DNA of 64,000 bases. Origin: Paraburkholderia sp. Its GTDB lineage: Bacteria > Pseudomonadota > Gammaproteobacteria > Burkholderiales > Burkholderiaceae. Every line of letters starts with the position of its first letter. Positions within the stretch are counted from its first letter, which is position 1. The notes under the pieces were generated by a model. The model saw nothing but the letters and a program-made list of their open reading frames with translations, searched no databases and was not told where the DNA came from. The position numbers and the translations under genes were made by a program. This document shows positions 35,067 through 43,959 of the stretch, piece after piece. The DNA is taken from assembly GCF_028283785.1 (NCBI RefSeq), contig NZ_JAPWKB010000012.1, positions 445,361-509,360 on the forward strand, read 5' to 3'.

Positions 35067-35990
35067 TTATTCCGCGCGAGCGGACAGCGTGACGCCGTCG
35101 AACGTCAGCGCACCCTTGCTTCCCGATAATCCTTCCAGCGTCTCGCGCAACAACGCGACCCATACGCCGCGCGGCGCCAGCATGCTGGCGGCGGCGCGCA
35201 TCGCTTGTGCGCTGTCGACCAGTTCGAGCAACGCGTCGAACGACATCGTCCGGACGTCGAGCAGCTTGAACACGATCAACACCTTCAGCGCGTTTCTCGC
35301 ATTGCGCGTCGGATCGGCGCGCAGCCACGCGAGCCGTGAATTCGCGCGTTCGAGCGCGGCGTCGATGTCGTCGAACGGCGCACCGTGACCCGGGATCACG
35401 ACGCGCACATCGCGGCTGGCAATCGTGTCGAGCACCGCCTGCTGTTCCGCGAAACCGCTGTCGCCGTCCAGTTCCGGAAAGATCACGCCGAAGCCGTTTT
35501 GCCATAGTGCGTCTGCGCTGATCAGCACGCGTTCTTCCGCGCAATACAGCATCAGCGAATGCGGATCGTGACCGGGCGCGCCGATCGCTTCCCAATCCAG
35601 CGCGCCGAGTCGCAGATGCATGCCGGGCCTGAGCGTCCCGGTAAAGTCGAAGCGGGCGCACTGCTGACCGGTTGCGCGAAACGACAGACGCGTTTCGTCC
35701 CACCCGCCGACGGCATCGGCTTCCGAATCCGGAATCAGCGTGCCGCACGACGGCCACGCGGATTGCAGCTGCGCATTGCCGCCGCAATGGTCCGAATGAA
35801 GATGCGTGTTGACGATCAGATCGAGCGAGCGCTCACCGAGCGCGCTTTCAACCAGCGCGACGGTTTGCGCGGCGTGGGTCGCGTAACCCGTATCCACCAG
35901 CGCGGCGCACGCCTCGTCGATCAGCAATACGTTATTCGACGACAACCAGCCGCGTTCGAACACCTGGATCGACGCGGGCAAGTCGATCAT
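35067..35990 (-). CDS. MBL-fold metallo-hydrolase
   Basis: 307 aa. The N-terminal metallo-beta-lactamase domain has NTHLHSDHCGG (H-x-H-x-D-H), GHDPHSLMLY (third-site His), SADALWQNGFGV (bridging Asp) and VVIPGHGAPF (last His). A C-terminal helical region of about 90 residues follows. It is a dinuclear Zn hydrolase of the glyoxalase II/lactonase-like group, and its substrate cannot be read from sequence. Its start overlaps the stop of the MaoC gene by four bases, so it is the last gene of a tightly coupled operon (36,765 onward). Confidence 0.9.
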   Translation of the reverse strand: MIDLPASIQVFERGWLSSNNVLLIDEACAALVDTGYATHAAQTVALVESALGERSLDLIVNTHLHSDHCGGNAQLQSAWPSCGTLIPDSEADAVGGWDETRLSFRATGQQCARFDFTGTLRPGMHLRLGALDWEAIGAPGHDPHSLMLYCAEERVLISADALWQNGFGVIFPELDGDSGFAEQQAVLDTIASRDVRVVIPGHGAPFDDIDAALERANSRLAWLRADPTRNARNALKVLIVFKLLDVRTMSFDALLELVDSAQAMRAAASMLAPRGVWVALLRETLEGLSGSKGALTFDGVTLSARAE

Positions 35991-36442
35991 TCGACGTTCA
36001 CCAGCTTGCCGCCCTTCGGCATCACCAGCACCGTGGCGGAACCGAGCACGACCGTTTGTCCGCGCTGGTTCATGATGCTGCCGTCGAGTTGCACCAGATC
36101 GCCATTCAGACTCGGCTTCCAGTACGCCTCGCGGATATGCCAGGTCATCGTCAGCGTGTCGCCGGAATGCGCGGCCTTCTTCAGCTTCATGTCGAATTCG
36201 AGGCCGAGCGGTTGCGCGAACTGCGAAAAATGCGACGCGAGCAGCGCCATGAAATGCGCGGTCGGTTGCGTGCCGGATGCGATCAGTCCGCCGAACCGGC
36301 TTTGCGCCGCGTAGTCGTCGTCGTGATGCAGCGGGTTATCGTCTTTGACGAACGACGCGAAAGTCTTGATCGACTCCGACGTGAGCGCGAGTGTTGCACC
36401 GAAGTTTTCGCCAATCGTGACGATGCGGGGTGCGGCGTTCAT
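35987..36442 (-). CDS. MaoC-like hotdog dehydratase
   Basis: 151 aa, a single hotdog domain of the MaoC/R-specific enoyl-CoA hydratase group. The catalytic loop FASFVKDDNPLHHDDDYAAQSRFGG holds the Asp/His pair (D-x4-H). LIASGTQPTAHFMALLASH and the C-terminal strands HSGDTLTMTWHI complete the fold. It probably hydrates a trans-2-enoyl-CoA or acts as a thioesterase-like enzyme. It overlaps both neighbours by four bases (ATGA), which indicates translational coupling. Confidence 0.88.
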   Translation of the reverse strand: MNAAPRIVTIGENFGATLALTSESIKTFASFVKDDNPLHHDDDYAAQSRFGGLIASGTQPTAHFMALLASHFSQFAQPLGLEFDMKLKKAAHSGDTLTMTWHIREAYWKPSLNGDLVQLDGSIMNQRGQTVVLGSATVLVMPKGGKLVNVE

Positions 36443-36768
36443 GGTGTTATGCGATCCGTTTCAGCTTGAGGTTGTGTTTCGGGTTGTGCTTCGGGTTGTA
36501 CGCCGGGTGCTGCCGCGCCCGCCGTGACCTGCTTCGCCGTCATGTCGGCGGCGACGCTCGCGTGACGCGCTTCGAGTGCGCCCCACAGCGCCAGCTTGGT
36601 CGCGTCGTCGTATTTCGACCAGCCGCGAATCTCGTCGATGGTGCGCAGACAGCCGCCGCACCAGCCTTTCGCGCGATCCATCTTGCAGATGTTGATGCAC
36701 GGCGACGGCACCGTCGTGACGTTGCCGGCCGCGCCCGATTCCGTGCCGGCCGTTGCCTGGACGCTCAT
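36439..36768 (-). CDS. DUF1289 family protein
   Basis: 109 aa from the ATG at 36768, which overlaps the stop of the YbaK gene. The DUF1289 core is PSPCINICKMDRAKGWCGGC, then LRTIDEIRGWSKYDDATKLALW, with four conserved Cys likely to bind a metal ion. The tail after about residue 75 is low-complexity Gln/Pro/Glu (QPEAQPETQPQAE). Function is unknown. In many beta- and gammaproteobacteria DUF1289 genes sit beside genes for fatty-acid or tRNA-editing enzymes, as here. Confidence 0.88.
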   Translation of the reverse strand: MSVQATAGTESGAAGNVTTVPSPCINICKMDRAKGWCGGCLRTIDEIRGWSKYDDATKLALWGALEARHASVAADMTAKQVTAGAAAPGVQPEAQPETQPQAETDRITP

Positions 36769-37286
36769 ACGGACTCGCGCAATGCGACATCGACAACCGG
36801 CGCGCCGGTCAGCGACGCAAGTTCTTGCGGCGTCAGATTGAACACGGCGTGCGGATGACCGGCTGCGGCCCACAGGCTGTCGAGTTCGAACAGATCGGCG
36901 TCGATCAGCGTGACGGGACGCGTCGCGTGACCGATCGGGCAGACGCCGCCGATCGCATAGCCGGTCATTTCGCGGACGAACTTCGCGTCCGCACGACCGA
37001 TCTCACCGACGTGCGCCGCGACTTTGGTTTCATCGACGCGATTCGCGCCGCTCGCGACGACCAGAATCGGCGCGTCGTCCTTGCGGCGACGGAACAGGAT
37101 CGACTTGGCGATCTGCGCGACCGCGCAGCCGAGTCCGGCCGCGGCTTCGGCCGACGTCTTGCCGGTTTCCGGCAGCATCACTACGTTGCCCGCGTGGCCG
37201 CGTTCGCGCAGCAGCAACGCGACGCGACGCGCCGAATCGGGCAATGCGTCGAGATCGGTGGGAGAGGGAGAAACGTGGTCCGTCAT
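36765..37286 (-). CDS. YbaK/EbsC-type aminoacyl-tRNA deacylase
   Basis: 173 aa from the ATG at 37286 (MTDHVSPSPTDLDALPDSA). The YbaK/ProX fold shows TSAEAAAGLGCAVAQIAKSILFRR (carrying the catalytic Lys region), PILVVASGANRVDETKVA, FVREMTGYAIGGVCPIGH and LIDADLFELDSLWAAAG. It hydrolyses mischarged aminoacyl-tRNA (Cys- or Ala-tRNA-Pro type). It is the first gene of a four-gene operon, each gene overlapping the next by four bases. The mvaB gene ends 67 bp upstream and may be transcribed into it. Confidence 0.9.
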   Translation of the reverse strand: MTDHVSPSPTDLDALPDSARRVALLLRERGHAGNVVMLPETGKTSAEAAAGLGCAVAQIAKSILFRRRKDDAPILVVASGANRVDETKVAAHVGEIGRADAKFVREMTGYAIGGVCPIGHATRPVTLIDADLFELDSLWAAAGHPHAVFNLTPQELASLTGAPVVDVALRESV

Positions 37287-37353
37287 GTATGGGCTGATCC
37301 GTAGCGGGTTAGGGGTGCAAGTGAGTCGGTCGATGCGGTTCGCGAGCGCAGCA

Positions 37354-38277
37354 TCATGCGCAGGCCGCATCATTGCGCGTTTTCGCGAACAGCGCTTTCC
37401 CGGCGCGCGACACGTTCGGCTTGCCCGTCGCGTTCGAAATGAAATCGCCGATCGCGACGACTTCCGCGAGGTCGATGCCGGTTTCGATATCGAGGCCGTG
37501 CATCAGGTACAGCACGTCTTCGGTCGCGACATTGCCTGTTGCGCCTTTCGCATACGGACAACCGCCGAGTCCCGCCACCGACGCATGAAAAATCTCGATG
37601 CCTTCGAGCAGCGCTGCATAAATGTTGGCCAGCGCTTGCCCGTACGTGTCGTGAAAATGACCGGACAGATGCTCGCGCGGAAACACATCGCTGACTGCCT
37701 GAAAGATTTCGCGCGTGCGCTTCGGCGTGCCGACGCCGATCGTATCGGCAATATCGATATCATCGCAGCCGAGCGCCGAGAAGCGCTGCACGACGTCGAT
37801 CACCGATTCGATCGGCACGTCGCCCTGATACGGGCAACCGAGCGCGCACGACACGCTGCCGCGAATGCGCAGGCCCGCGTCTTTGGCCGCTTTCACGACC
37901 GGCGCGAATCGCTCGATGCTTTCCGCGATGCTGCAATTGATGTTCTTCTGCGAGAACGCTTCGCTGGCCGCACCGAAGATCACGATTTCGTCGGCTTTGG
38001 CCGCGAGCGCGCCTTCGAAGCCGCGCATGTTCGGCGTCAACACCGAGTAGATCGTGCCCGGCCGTCGCTCGATGCCCGCCATCACGTCGGCGCCGTCGGC
38101 CATCTGCGGCACCCATTTCGGCGACACGAACGACGCGGCCTCGACGTTGCGGATACCCGCTGCGGCGAGCCGGTTCACGAGGTCGATCTTGATCGCGGTC
38201 GGCACGAAATTCTTTTCGTTTTGCAAACCGTCGCGCGGACCGACTTCGACAATCTTGACTGCTTTGGGAATGGCCAT
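37354..38277 (-). CDS. mvaB: Hydroxymethylglutaryl-CoA lyase
   Basis: 307 aa from the ATG at 38277, preceded by GGAGACGAAT. It is a TIM-barrel enzyme of the HMGL/isopropylmalate synthase superfamily. The sequence has VEVGPRDGLQNEKNFV with the catalytic Arg-Asp, EAASFVSPKWVPQMADG, GSVSCALGCPYQG, the metal-binding HFHDTYGQALANIYAAL and the C-terminal loop GGCPYAKGATGNVATEDV with the active-site Cys. It cleaves HMG-CoA to acetoacetate and acetyl-CoA at the end of leucine degradation. It sits 40 bp after ghrA in the same direction. Confidence 0.95.
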   Translation of the reverse strand: MAIPKAVKIVEVGPRDGLQNEKNFVPTAIKIDLVNRLAAAGIRNVEAASFVSPKWVPQMADGADVMAGIERRPGTIYSVLTPNMRGFEGALAAKADEIVIFGAASEAFSQKNINCSIAESIERFAPVVKAAKDAGLRIRGSVSCALGCPYQGDVPIESVIDVVQRFSALGCDDIDIADTIGVGTPKRTREIFQAVSDVFPREHLSGHFHDTYGQALANIYAALLEGIEIFHASVAGLGGCPYAKGATGNVATEDVLYLMHGLDIETGIDLAEVVAIGDFISNATGKPNVSRAGKALFAKTRNDAACA

Positions 38278-38317
38278 ATTCGTCTCCTGCCGCGTTGGCG
38301 CGGCGACTTCGCCTCGC

Positions 38318-39259
38318 TCAATAACCGCGTGTCGGATCGACGACACCGCTGAGCGGCTCGCCTCGCGACAACGCGTCGATCTTGCGCGCGATCTGTTGAA
38401 CGGCTTGCGCACGCAGGGTTCGCGCCGAACTGTGCGGCGTGACCGTGATGTGCGGGTGTTGCCAGAACGGATGCGTTGCGGGCAGCGGCTCCTGATGGAA
38501 TACATCGAGTGTCGCGGCGGCCAGCTGACCGCTCGCCAGCGCATCGAGCAGATCCTGTTCGACCAGATGCGCACCGCGCGCGACGTTGATCAGATACGCG
38601 CCGTTCGCGAGCGCCGAGAAGGTCTGCGCATTCAGCACGCCGCGCGTGTCGGGCGTATGCGGCAACAGGTTCACCAGCACCTTGACGCCGTCGAGGAACG
38701 CGTTGAATTGCGCTTCGCCATGGAACGTCTCGATGCCTTCGATCTCGCGTGCGCTGCGGCTGAAACCGCGCACCGGCATGCCGAACTGCGCCAGCGCTTT
38801 CGCGACCTGCGCGCCGAGCACGCCCATGCCGAGCACACCGACGGTGAACGTCGCGCTCGGCCACGCATCGACGACTTGCCAGCGGCTTTCTGTCTGCTGC
38901 GCGTCATATCGATCGAAACGACGCATATAGCGCAGTACCGCATACGTCACGTATTCGATCATCTGCGCGCCCATGCCGCTGTCTTCGAGGCGCACCAGTT
39001 GCGCGTGGCGCGGTAGCGTGCCCGGATGCGCGCGTTCCAGCGCGAGGATCGCATCGACGCCCGCACCGAGATTGAACACCGCGCGCAGATCGTCGCGACC
39101 GGCGAATACGTCCGGCACCGGTTGCCAGACGATCGCGATATCGGCGTGCGCGGTGTCGCCCGGATGCCACTCGCGGAATTGCGCGTCGGGCAGTGCGTTC
39201 GACAGATCGCGCAGGTAATCGGCGGCGTCGTCTTGCGGTGAGTAAAAGAGGATTTTCAT
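38318..39259 (-). CDS. ghrA: Glyoxylate/hydroxypyruvate reductase A
   Basis: 313 aa, a D-isomer-specific 2-hydroxyacid dehydrogenase of the GhrA branch. The substrate domain begins KILFYSPQDDAADYL. The NAD(P)-binding motif is VGVLGMGVLGAQVAKALAQFG, followed by FSRSAREIEGIETFHG. The active-site Arg is in INVARGAHLVEQDLL, the Glu is in DVFHQEPLPATHPFW, and the His is in VTPHSSARTL. It reduces glyoxylate and hydroxypyruvate with NADPH. The gene may form an operon with mvaB downstream. Confidence 0.93.
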   Translation of the reverse strand: MKILFYSPQDDAADYLRDLSNALPDAQFREWHPGDTAHADIAIVWQPVPDVFAGRDDLRAVFNLGAGVDAILALERAHPGTLPRHAQLVRLEDSGMGAQMIEYVTYAVLRYMRRFDRYDAQQTESRWQVVDAWPSATFTVGVLGMGVLGAQVAKALAQFGMPVRGFSRSAREIEGIETFHGEAQFNAFLDGVKVLVNLLPHTPDTRGVLNAQTFSALANGAYLINVARGAHLVEQDLLDALASGQLAAATLDVFHQEPLPATHPFWQHPHITVTPHSSARTLRAQAVQQIARKIDALSRGEPLSGVVDPTRGY

Positions 39260-39287
39260 CGGCGCTTCGGATGGAGGGGCAAACGGC

Positions 39288-39740
39288 TCACTTCGCGAAC
39301 AACTGGCCGATATCGCCGAAAGCCTTGAACTCCAGCGCGTTGCCGCACGGGTCGAGGAAGAACATGGTGGCCTGTTCGCCCACTTCGCCCTTGAAGCGGA
39401 TATGCGGCTCGATGATGAAATCCGTGTCGGCCGCTTTCAGCCTGTCGGCGAGCGTGTGCCAGTCGTCCATCGTCAGCACGACGCCGAAGTGACGCACCGG
39501 CACCGCGTCGCCGTCCACCGCATTGGTTTTCGCGCGACCGGTTTCTTCCGGCGCCAGATGCGCGACCAGTTGATGACCGAAGAAATCGAAATCGACCCAT
39601 TCCGGCGAGCTTCGGCCTTCCGGGCAACCGAGCAGGCCGCCGTAGAAGCGACGCGCGTTGTCGAGGCTCGTGACCGGAAACGCCAGATGGAACGGCTGGA
39701 TCGTTCGGGACGGGGTCTGATTGGGCGACGCGTGCTGCAT
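39288..39740 (-). CDS. VOC-family (glyoxalase/bleomycin-resistance fold) protein
   Basis: 150 aa, two beta-alpha-beta3 modules. [27 protein letters not shown] gives the first metal His, and [30 protein letters not shown] and the C-terminal [16 protein letters not shown] with the last Glu complete the fold. It is similar to dioxygenase-like VOC proteins often annotated as glyoxalase. The substrate is unknown. Its start lies 28 bp before ghrA in the same direction, so the two may be cotranscribed. Confidence 0.9.
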   Translation of the reverse strand: MQHASPNQTPSRTIQPFHLAFPVTSLDNARRFYGGLLGCPEGRSSPEWVDFDFFGHQLVAHLAPEETGRAKTNAVDGDAVPVRHFGVVLTMDDWHTLADRLKAADTDFIIEPHIRFKGEVGEQATMFFLDPCGNALEFKAFGDIGQLFAK

Positions 39741-39972
39741 AGGGCCTCCTCATTGTCGGGATGGCCTTCATTTTACGTTTTCGACGTGGATTGCGCGCGA
39801 CGGGTCATAAATCGGCGCATGTCGGCGGTGGCAGGGCGGATTGGGCGAGTTCGGGCGGCTCGCGTGCACACGCGTCCGCGTCGCGAGGATATGCAAAGCA
39901 TAAAAACTTGGTTCGATTCTTCAGAATGGCGCATGAGAATGGGTTTCCCCGGAATCCGTCAGCGAGAATCCC

Positions 39973-40578
39973 ATGTTCACTTGCAGCAATTCGGTGTGGC
40001 CGCCGCGGCTCGTGACCGTGCCCGGTCTGCACGGCAGCGAAGGCGCGCATTGGCAGACGTGGCTCGAACGGCAGTTCGCGCGGTCGCTGCGCGTCGAGCA
40101 GGCCGATTGGGATGCCCCCGATCTCGCCGTGTGGTCGCAAGCCGTGCGCGATCTGCTCGATCGCGAGCGTGGGCCGTTCGTGCTGGCCGCGCATAGTTTC
40201 GGATGTCTCGCGGCCGCGCACGCGTTGCAGAACGGCGCGTATGCGTCGGACGTGGTCGGCGTGCTGTTCGTCGCGCCGGCGAGCCCGCAGAAGTTCGCGT
40301 TCGCGGGCGCGTTCGAAGCGAAGCGCGTCGGCGTACCGTCGATCCTGGTCGGCAGCGAAACGGATCCGTGGATGTCCGCCGATGGCGCGCGCGATCTCGC
40401 GCAACGACTGGGCAGCGCGTTCGTCAATTACGGCGACGCCGGACATATCAACACGGCGGCGGGTTACGGACCGTGGCCGCGCGCGCGGCACTTCGTCGAT
40501 ACGCTGATTCATTGCGCAGCGCCGCTGCGGTTTCACGATGACGCCACGCTCGACGCGGTCGCGCACGTGACGGCCTGA
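39973..40578 (+). CDS. RBBP9/YdeN-type serine hydrolase
   Basis: 201 aa, a minimal alpha/beta hydrolase. It begins with a glycine-rich PGLHGSEGAHWQTW loop. The nucleophile elbow is AAHSFGCLAAAHAL, the acid region is LVGSETDPWMS, and the catalytic His is in GDAGHINTAAGYGPW. The family includes human RBBP9 and many bacterial proteins of uncertain substrate. It is monocistronic and about 100 bp upstream of the sulfate-binding protein gene. Confidence 0.88.
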   Translation: MFTCSNSVWPPRLVTVPGLHGSEGAHWQTWLERQFARSLRVEQADWDAPDLAVWSQAVRDLLDRERGPFVLAAHSFGCLAAAHALQNGAYASDVVGVLFVAPASPQKFAFAGAFEAKRVGVPSILVGSETDPWMSADGARDLAQRLGSAFVNYGDAGHINTAAGYGPWPRARHFVDTLIHCAAPLRFHDDATLDAVAHVTA

Positions 40579-40677
40579 TCGCCGCTGATGTCGATGGGGC
40601 GACGATGGCGTCACGCTTTCATATCGAAAGCGATCCGATAGAATCCCCGCAACATCCACTCATCTGACGGGGACATC

Positions 40678-41703
40678 ATGGCAGGCAAAGGACATACGAC
40701 GCGCTGGCTCGCGGGCGGACTGACGGCATTGGCGCTCGGCTTGAGCGGCGTGCCGCTCGCGCACGCGGACACGTCGTTGCTGAACGTGTCGTACGACGTG
40801 ACGCGCGAACTCTACAAGGACATCAACACGGCCTTCGTCGCGGATTACAAGAAGAAGACCGGCGAGACGATCACGATCAAGCAGTCGCACGGCGCATCGA
40901 GCGCGCAGGCGTTGTCGGTCACGCAGGGCTTGCAGGCCGACGTGGTGACGATGAACCAGCCGAACGATATCGACCTGCTCGCCGAGCGCGGTCAACTGGT
41001 GCCCGCCAACTGGCGCACGCGTCTGCCGGACGACAGCGCACCGTACACGACGACGATGGTCTTCCTCGTGCGCAAGGGTAATCCGAAGCACATTCAGGAT
41101 TGGGACGATCTCGCGAAGCCGGGCATGCAGGTGGTGATCGCGAATCCGAAGACGTCGGGAAATGGCCGCTATGCGTATCTGGCGGCGTGGGGCTACCGCA
41201 AGCAGCACGGCGGCACCGACGCGCAGGCGATGGATTTCGAGAAAGCCATTTTCAAGAACGTGCCGGTGCTCGATGCGGGCGGCCGGGGCGCGACGACGAC
41301 CTTTACACAGCGCGGTATCGGCGATGTGCTGGTGACGTTCGAGAACGAGGTGTCGTTGATCGATTCGGGCGTGGGCGGCGGCGGTTTCGACGCGGTGTAT
41401 CCGTCCGTGAGTTTGCTGGCTGCGCCGCCGGTGACGATTGTGGATAAGGTTGTGGATAAGCGCGGTACAAGAAAGCAGGCGCAGGCTTATCTGGACTTCC
41501 TGTACTCGCCGGAAGGGCAGGAGATCATTGCGCAGCATCATTTGCGGCCCCGTGACAAAACGGTGCTGGCGAAGCATGCAGCGGAGTTCAAGCCGATCAA
41601 GACATTCACGGTCGAGCAGATGTTCGGCGGCTGGCAGAAGGCGCAACAGACGCACTTTTCCGATGGCGGTACGTTCGATCAGGTGGTGGTCGGACGGGAG
41701 TGA
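40678..41703 (+). CDS. Sulfate/thiosulfate ABC transporter substrate-binding protein
   Basis: 341 aa. The signal peptide ends at AHA-DTS (about residue 30). The mature protein begins LLNVSYDVTRELYKDINTAF and has the family motifs QSHGASSAQALSVTQGLQAD, VVTMNQPNDIDLLAERG, NPKTSGNGRYAYLAAWGY and FENEVSLIDSG. It resembles Sbp of proteobacteria. It is periplasmic and would deliver sulfate to a CysTWA complex, but no permease or ATPase genes follow, so it works with a transporter encoded elsewhere. Confidence 0.92.
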   Translation: MAGKGHTTRWLAGGLTALALGLSGVPLAHADTSLLNVSYDVTRELYKDINTAFVADYKKKTGETITIKQSHGASSAQALSVTQGLQADVVTMNQPNDIDLLAERGQLVPANWRTRLPDDSAPYTTTMVFLVRKGNPKHIQDWDDLAKPGMQVVIANPKTSGNGRYAYLAAWGYRKQHGGTDAQAMDFEKAIFKNVPVLDAGGRGATTTFTQRGIGDVLVTFENEVSLIDSGVGGGGFDAVYPSVSLLAAPPVTIVDKVVDKRGTRKQAQAYLDFLYSPEGQEIIAQHHLRPRDKTVLAKHAAEFKPIKTFTVEQMFGGWQKAQQTHFSDGGTFDQVVVGRE

Positions 41704-42113
41704 CGTAGCGGCAAACTGAGACGCACGGTCAAGCGGGCGAATCGTTCGTCGATAAGATTGCACGCTAAGTCATCGCGGATCGCGGCCACCCGGTCGCAGT
41801 CCGCCCGACTGTCCGGCGCGCGCACGGGGTGAGGGCCAACCTGCCGCGTGAGTTTGTGACTCCGCATCGCGAGGCGCCATGCTTCGCATCGCGATCCGCA
41901 TTCATGCCTACGCAGTTCATGCTGCCCGATTCAGATCACGCGTACTCAGATAAGCGGATCCGGAATCGCGGGAATATCCCGCCGTGCATGGCGAACGCCG
42001 GACGTTTCACATGGTTTCAGCAGCAAACAATCGCTACGGGAACGCAAAAAAGAAAACGGGTCGGCGGCGCGTGTGCCGCGGCCCGTTTATAACAATCGGG
42101 CTCGACGCCAAAC
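41704..42113. other. 410-bp intergenic region with a terminator-like hairpin
   Basis: No gene is recognisable. Near the end, AAACGGG (about 42,055) pairs with CCCGTTT (about 42,084) around a GC-rich inner stem, with an A-run to the left that is a U-run on the minus strand. This is the likely terminator of the small gene at 42,114. Confidence 0.5.
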
Positions 42114-42458
42114 CTATTGCGTCACCGTTTCGGTTCTGGCCTGTCGGGCCTGTCTAGTCACCCCTCGCTTCTTCTTCTTCTTCTTCCGTAATCCGCGTGC
42201 GTCGTCGACGACGATGCTGAACATTTCCGCTTCGATTTGCGCGGACGCCTGATATTCGTCGGCGAGTCGTGCGAGCAGTTGCGCGAGTTTGTGCTGCGCG
42301 TCTGTGGCTTCGGGATTCAGCGTCACCGCCGATTGCAGCGTTTGTGCAAGCGCCGACAGATCGCCGAGTTGCGACGCATAGCGGAAGCCTGCGTCAACGG
42401 CAGCAAGCGAGATACGTTCGAATTGAGCGACGCTGGGCGTGAGGGACGGTTGATTCAT
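42114..42458 (-). CDS. Small hypothetical protein with a lysine-tract tail
   Basis: 114 aa including a basic tail, starting MNQPSLTPSVAQFERISLAAVDAGFRYAS. The body is all-helical and amphipathic with a phasin-like pattern (QLGDLSALAQTLQSAVTLN, then LAQLLARLADEYQASAQIEAEMF). It ends with KKKKKKRGVTRQARQARTE, encoded by six tandem CTT (minus AAG) codons at about 42,172-42,189. A phasin-like or DNA/polyphosphate-binding role is possible but unproven. I start at the ATG at 42458; the upstream frame is Arg/Cys-rich and unlikely to be coding. Confidence 0.5.
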   Translation of the reverse strand: MNQPSLTPSVAQFERISLAAVDAGFRYASQLGDLSALAQTLQSAVTLNPEATDAQHKLAQLLARLADEYQASAQIEAEMFSIVVDDARGLRKKKKKKRGVTRQARQARTETVTQ

Positions 42459-43280
42459 GGCGCGATTTCCTGTCGATGCGTGAAATCGCCCGGACACTCG
42501 CTGGCGAGAGGGTGAGCGGGCACATGGCAAGGTTGGAAGACCGGGACAGTAACAAACCGGCGAGCTTTTCAGCTCCCTCGCCAAGGCCCGCCCATTGAGA
42601 CTGGACGTGCAAAGGCTAGCGCACTGCCTGCTTGCGCAGGCGCGTGCGGTTACTGTCAACTCAGGCTTCCAAACCTGTCCGTCGTTGTCTTGACGGCCTG
42701 TTCAGTATAGAGAAACGCGCACGCACAACAACTCGTCCGAACGGCATAGGACGGTGGCGCACGGGGTCGCGCGCGCTTAACGAATCCAGCTTTGCGTCAG
42801 CGGGATCATAAGCGTTCCGGAGTAACGTGGAAAAGTGTTTCGGCGCGGGGGGGAACTGCCGCGTATCGAACGCATACGCAGATCGCCGGGAGTAGGTCGA
42901 TGCGTTGACTGGCGCCGCGAGCACTCGCGGCGCGTCGTCAGATGGGTTGTCGATCGTGACTACCCGAGATCCAGCTTTGCGGAATGGGCGCATGCAAACT
43001 GATTGGGCGCGGAAGTCCCGCAACGATCCCGCGCGATCGGGCCTCGGCGATGCGCTGTGCACACGCGGCATCGTCGGTTGCGAAGTGGGTGATGTCTCTC
43101 AGCACGCACTGACCCAGCAGCTTTGCGTCGTCTTTAACCGCATCCCGTTCCTCGCCACGTTGCCTTGCGGCGTGCATGGCCGCGAACACTTTGGCGGTCG
43201 CGATGGCCTCGTCGAATTGAAAGGCGTGACGATAAAGTTAGACAGCCCGAGATCGCGCACGCGCTGTCGCTTCGCTCAGC
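42459..43280. other. 822-bp gene-poor stretch
   Basis: Frames at 42661-43071 and 42938-43189 on the minus strand are open, but their residue composition and lack of ribosome sites argue against real genes. MFAAMHAARQRGEERDAVKDDAKLL reads somewhat like a decayed protein. No RNA gene is visible. Confidence 0.45.
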
Positions 43281-43525
43281 TCACCGATATCGATATCGAG
43301 CTTGGCGTGGACGGAGACTGCTCAGACAAATCCAAAACTGTCGAGCAGCACGGATGTCAATCTGACATGCCTCGGAGATGGCGCACCCATCCGGCCGGAT
43401 CATCGACGTCTTTCCATGCCTGCTCGCCGTTTGCCGTGAGCCGCTCGAAAGCCGCAGGATCAAAACGCGGCGCGTAGGCGAGGATTCCACGGGTTCACCG
43501 GTATCGATATCGAGCTTGGCGTGGA
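43281..43525 (+). repeat. 31-bp direct repeat, 214 bp apart
   Basis: Bases 43281-43311 and 43495-43525 match at 30 of 31 positions and contain TATCGATATCGAGC. On the minus strand both encode HAKLDID followed by I/T-G-E. It looks like a partial duplication of the 5' part of a small coding sequence, whose intact copy is at 43,670 downward. Confidence 0.85.
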
Positions 43526-43670
43526 TGTGAAGAAGGACTTCGTCGTCGAGATTGTCCCTCTCTCCGCGGATATAGTGTTCCACGTTCACGAGTTGTGGCG
43601 AGTGATCGTGACTGATTGCATGACCCGGGAAGGTGTCGTTCGGCGGGAGGGTGGTGTGGTTCGTATTCAT
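43281..43670 (-). CDS. Small hypothetical protein, possibly a remnant
   Basis: 129 aa starting MNTNHTTLPPNDTFPGHAISH, with AAGGA six bases upstream of the ATG. The first 60 residues, including NVEHYIRGERDNLDDEVLLHI and HAKLDIDTGEPV, look like a real soluble acidic protein. After that the composition changes, and the frame runs through the second copy of the 31-bp repeat in a different phase before stopping (RQARYRYR). The true protein may have been shorter, or the 3' part is a rearranged duplicate. No family is recognised. Confidence 0.35.
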   Translation of the reverse strand: MNTNHTTLPPNDTFPGHAISHDHSPQLVNVEHYIRGERDNLDDEVLLHIHAKLDIDTGEPVESSPTRRVLILRLSSGSRQTASRHGKTSMIRPDGCAISEACQIDIRAARQFWICLSSLRPRQARYRYR

Positions 43671-43883
43671 CTGGATTCCTTGCTGTCGTCGTCAGTGACG
43701 GGAAGCCCATTTTCCGGCGAACGGCGTACGAAAACCACTCGGTCCAACATCATAGGACGAAGCCAGCAGGCGAAAACGGTTGCACGAAAGATAAACGCCG
43801 CCGCGTGCGATCGCGAGCAACGTGAAAAAACGTGTCCAACCCGTCCGCCTCCATTCGCCGCGCTGCACACACCCCGAAAAAAC

Positions 43884-43923
43884 AAAAAGACCGCAAGCGC
43901 CGTCACCGGCACTTACGGTCTTT
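43884..43923 (-). terminator. bioB terminator
   Basis: AAAGACCG (43886-43893) pairs with CGGTCTTT (43916-43923) around an inner AAG/CTT and GCCG/CGGC stem. To the left lies AAAAAACAAAAA, which is a U-rich tail for minus-strand transcription. Confidence 0.8.
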
Positions 43924-43959
43924 CAGCACGACCGCCTTACACAGCGGCAGCGATTTCGC

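Noticed and set aside
42661..43071. A 136-residue protein on the minus strand
   Set aside because: There is no ribosome site, its composition is Arg/Pro/Ser-rich as in random GC-rich sequence, and it has no recognisable family.
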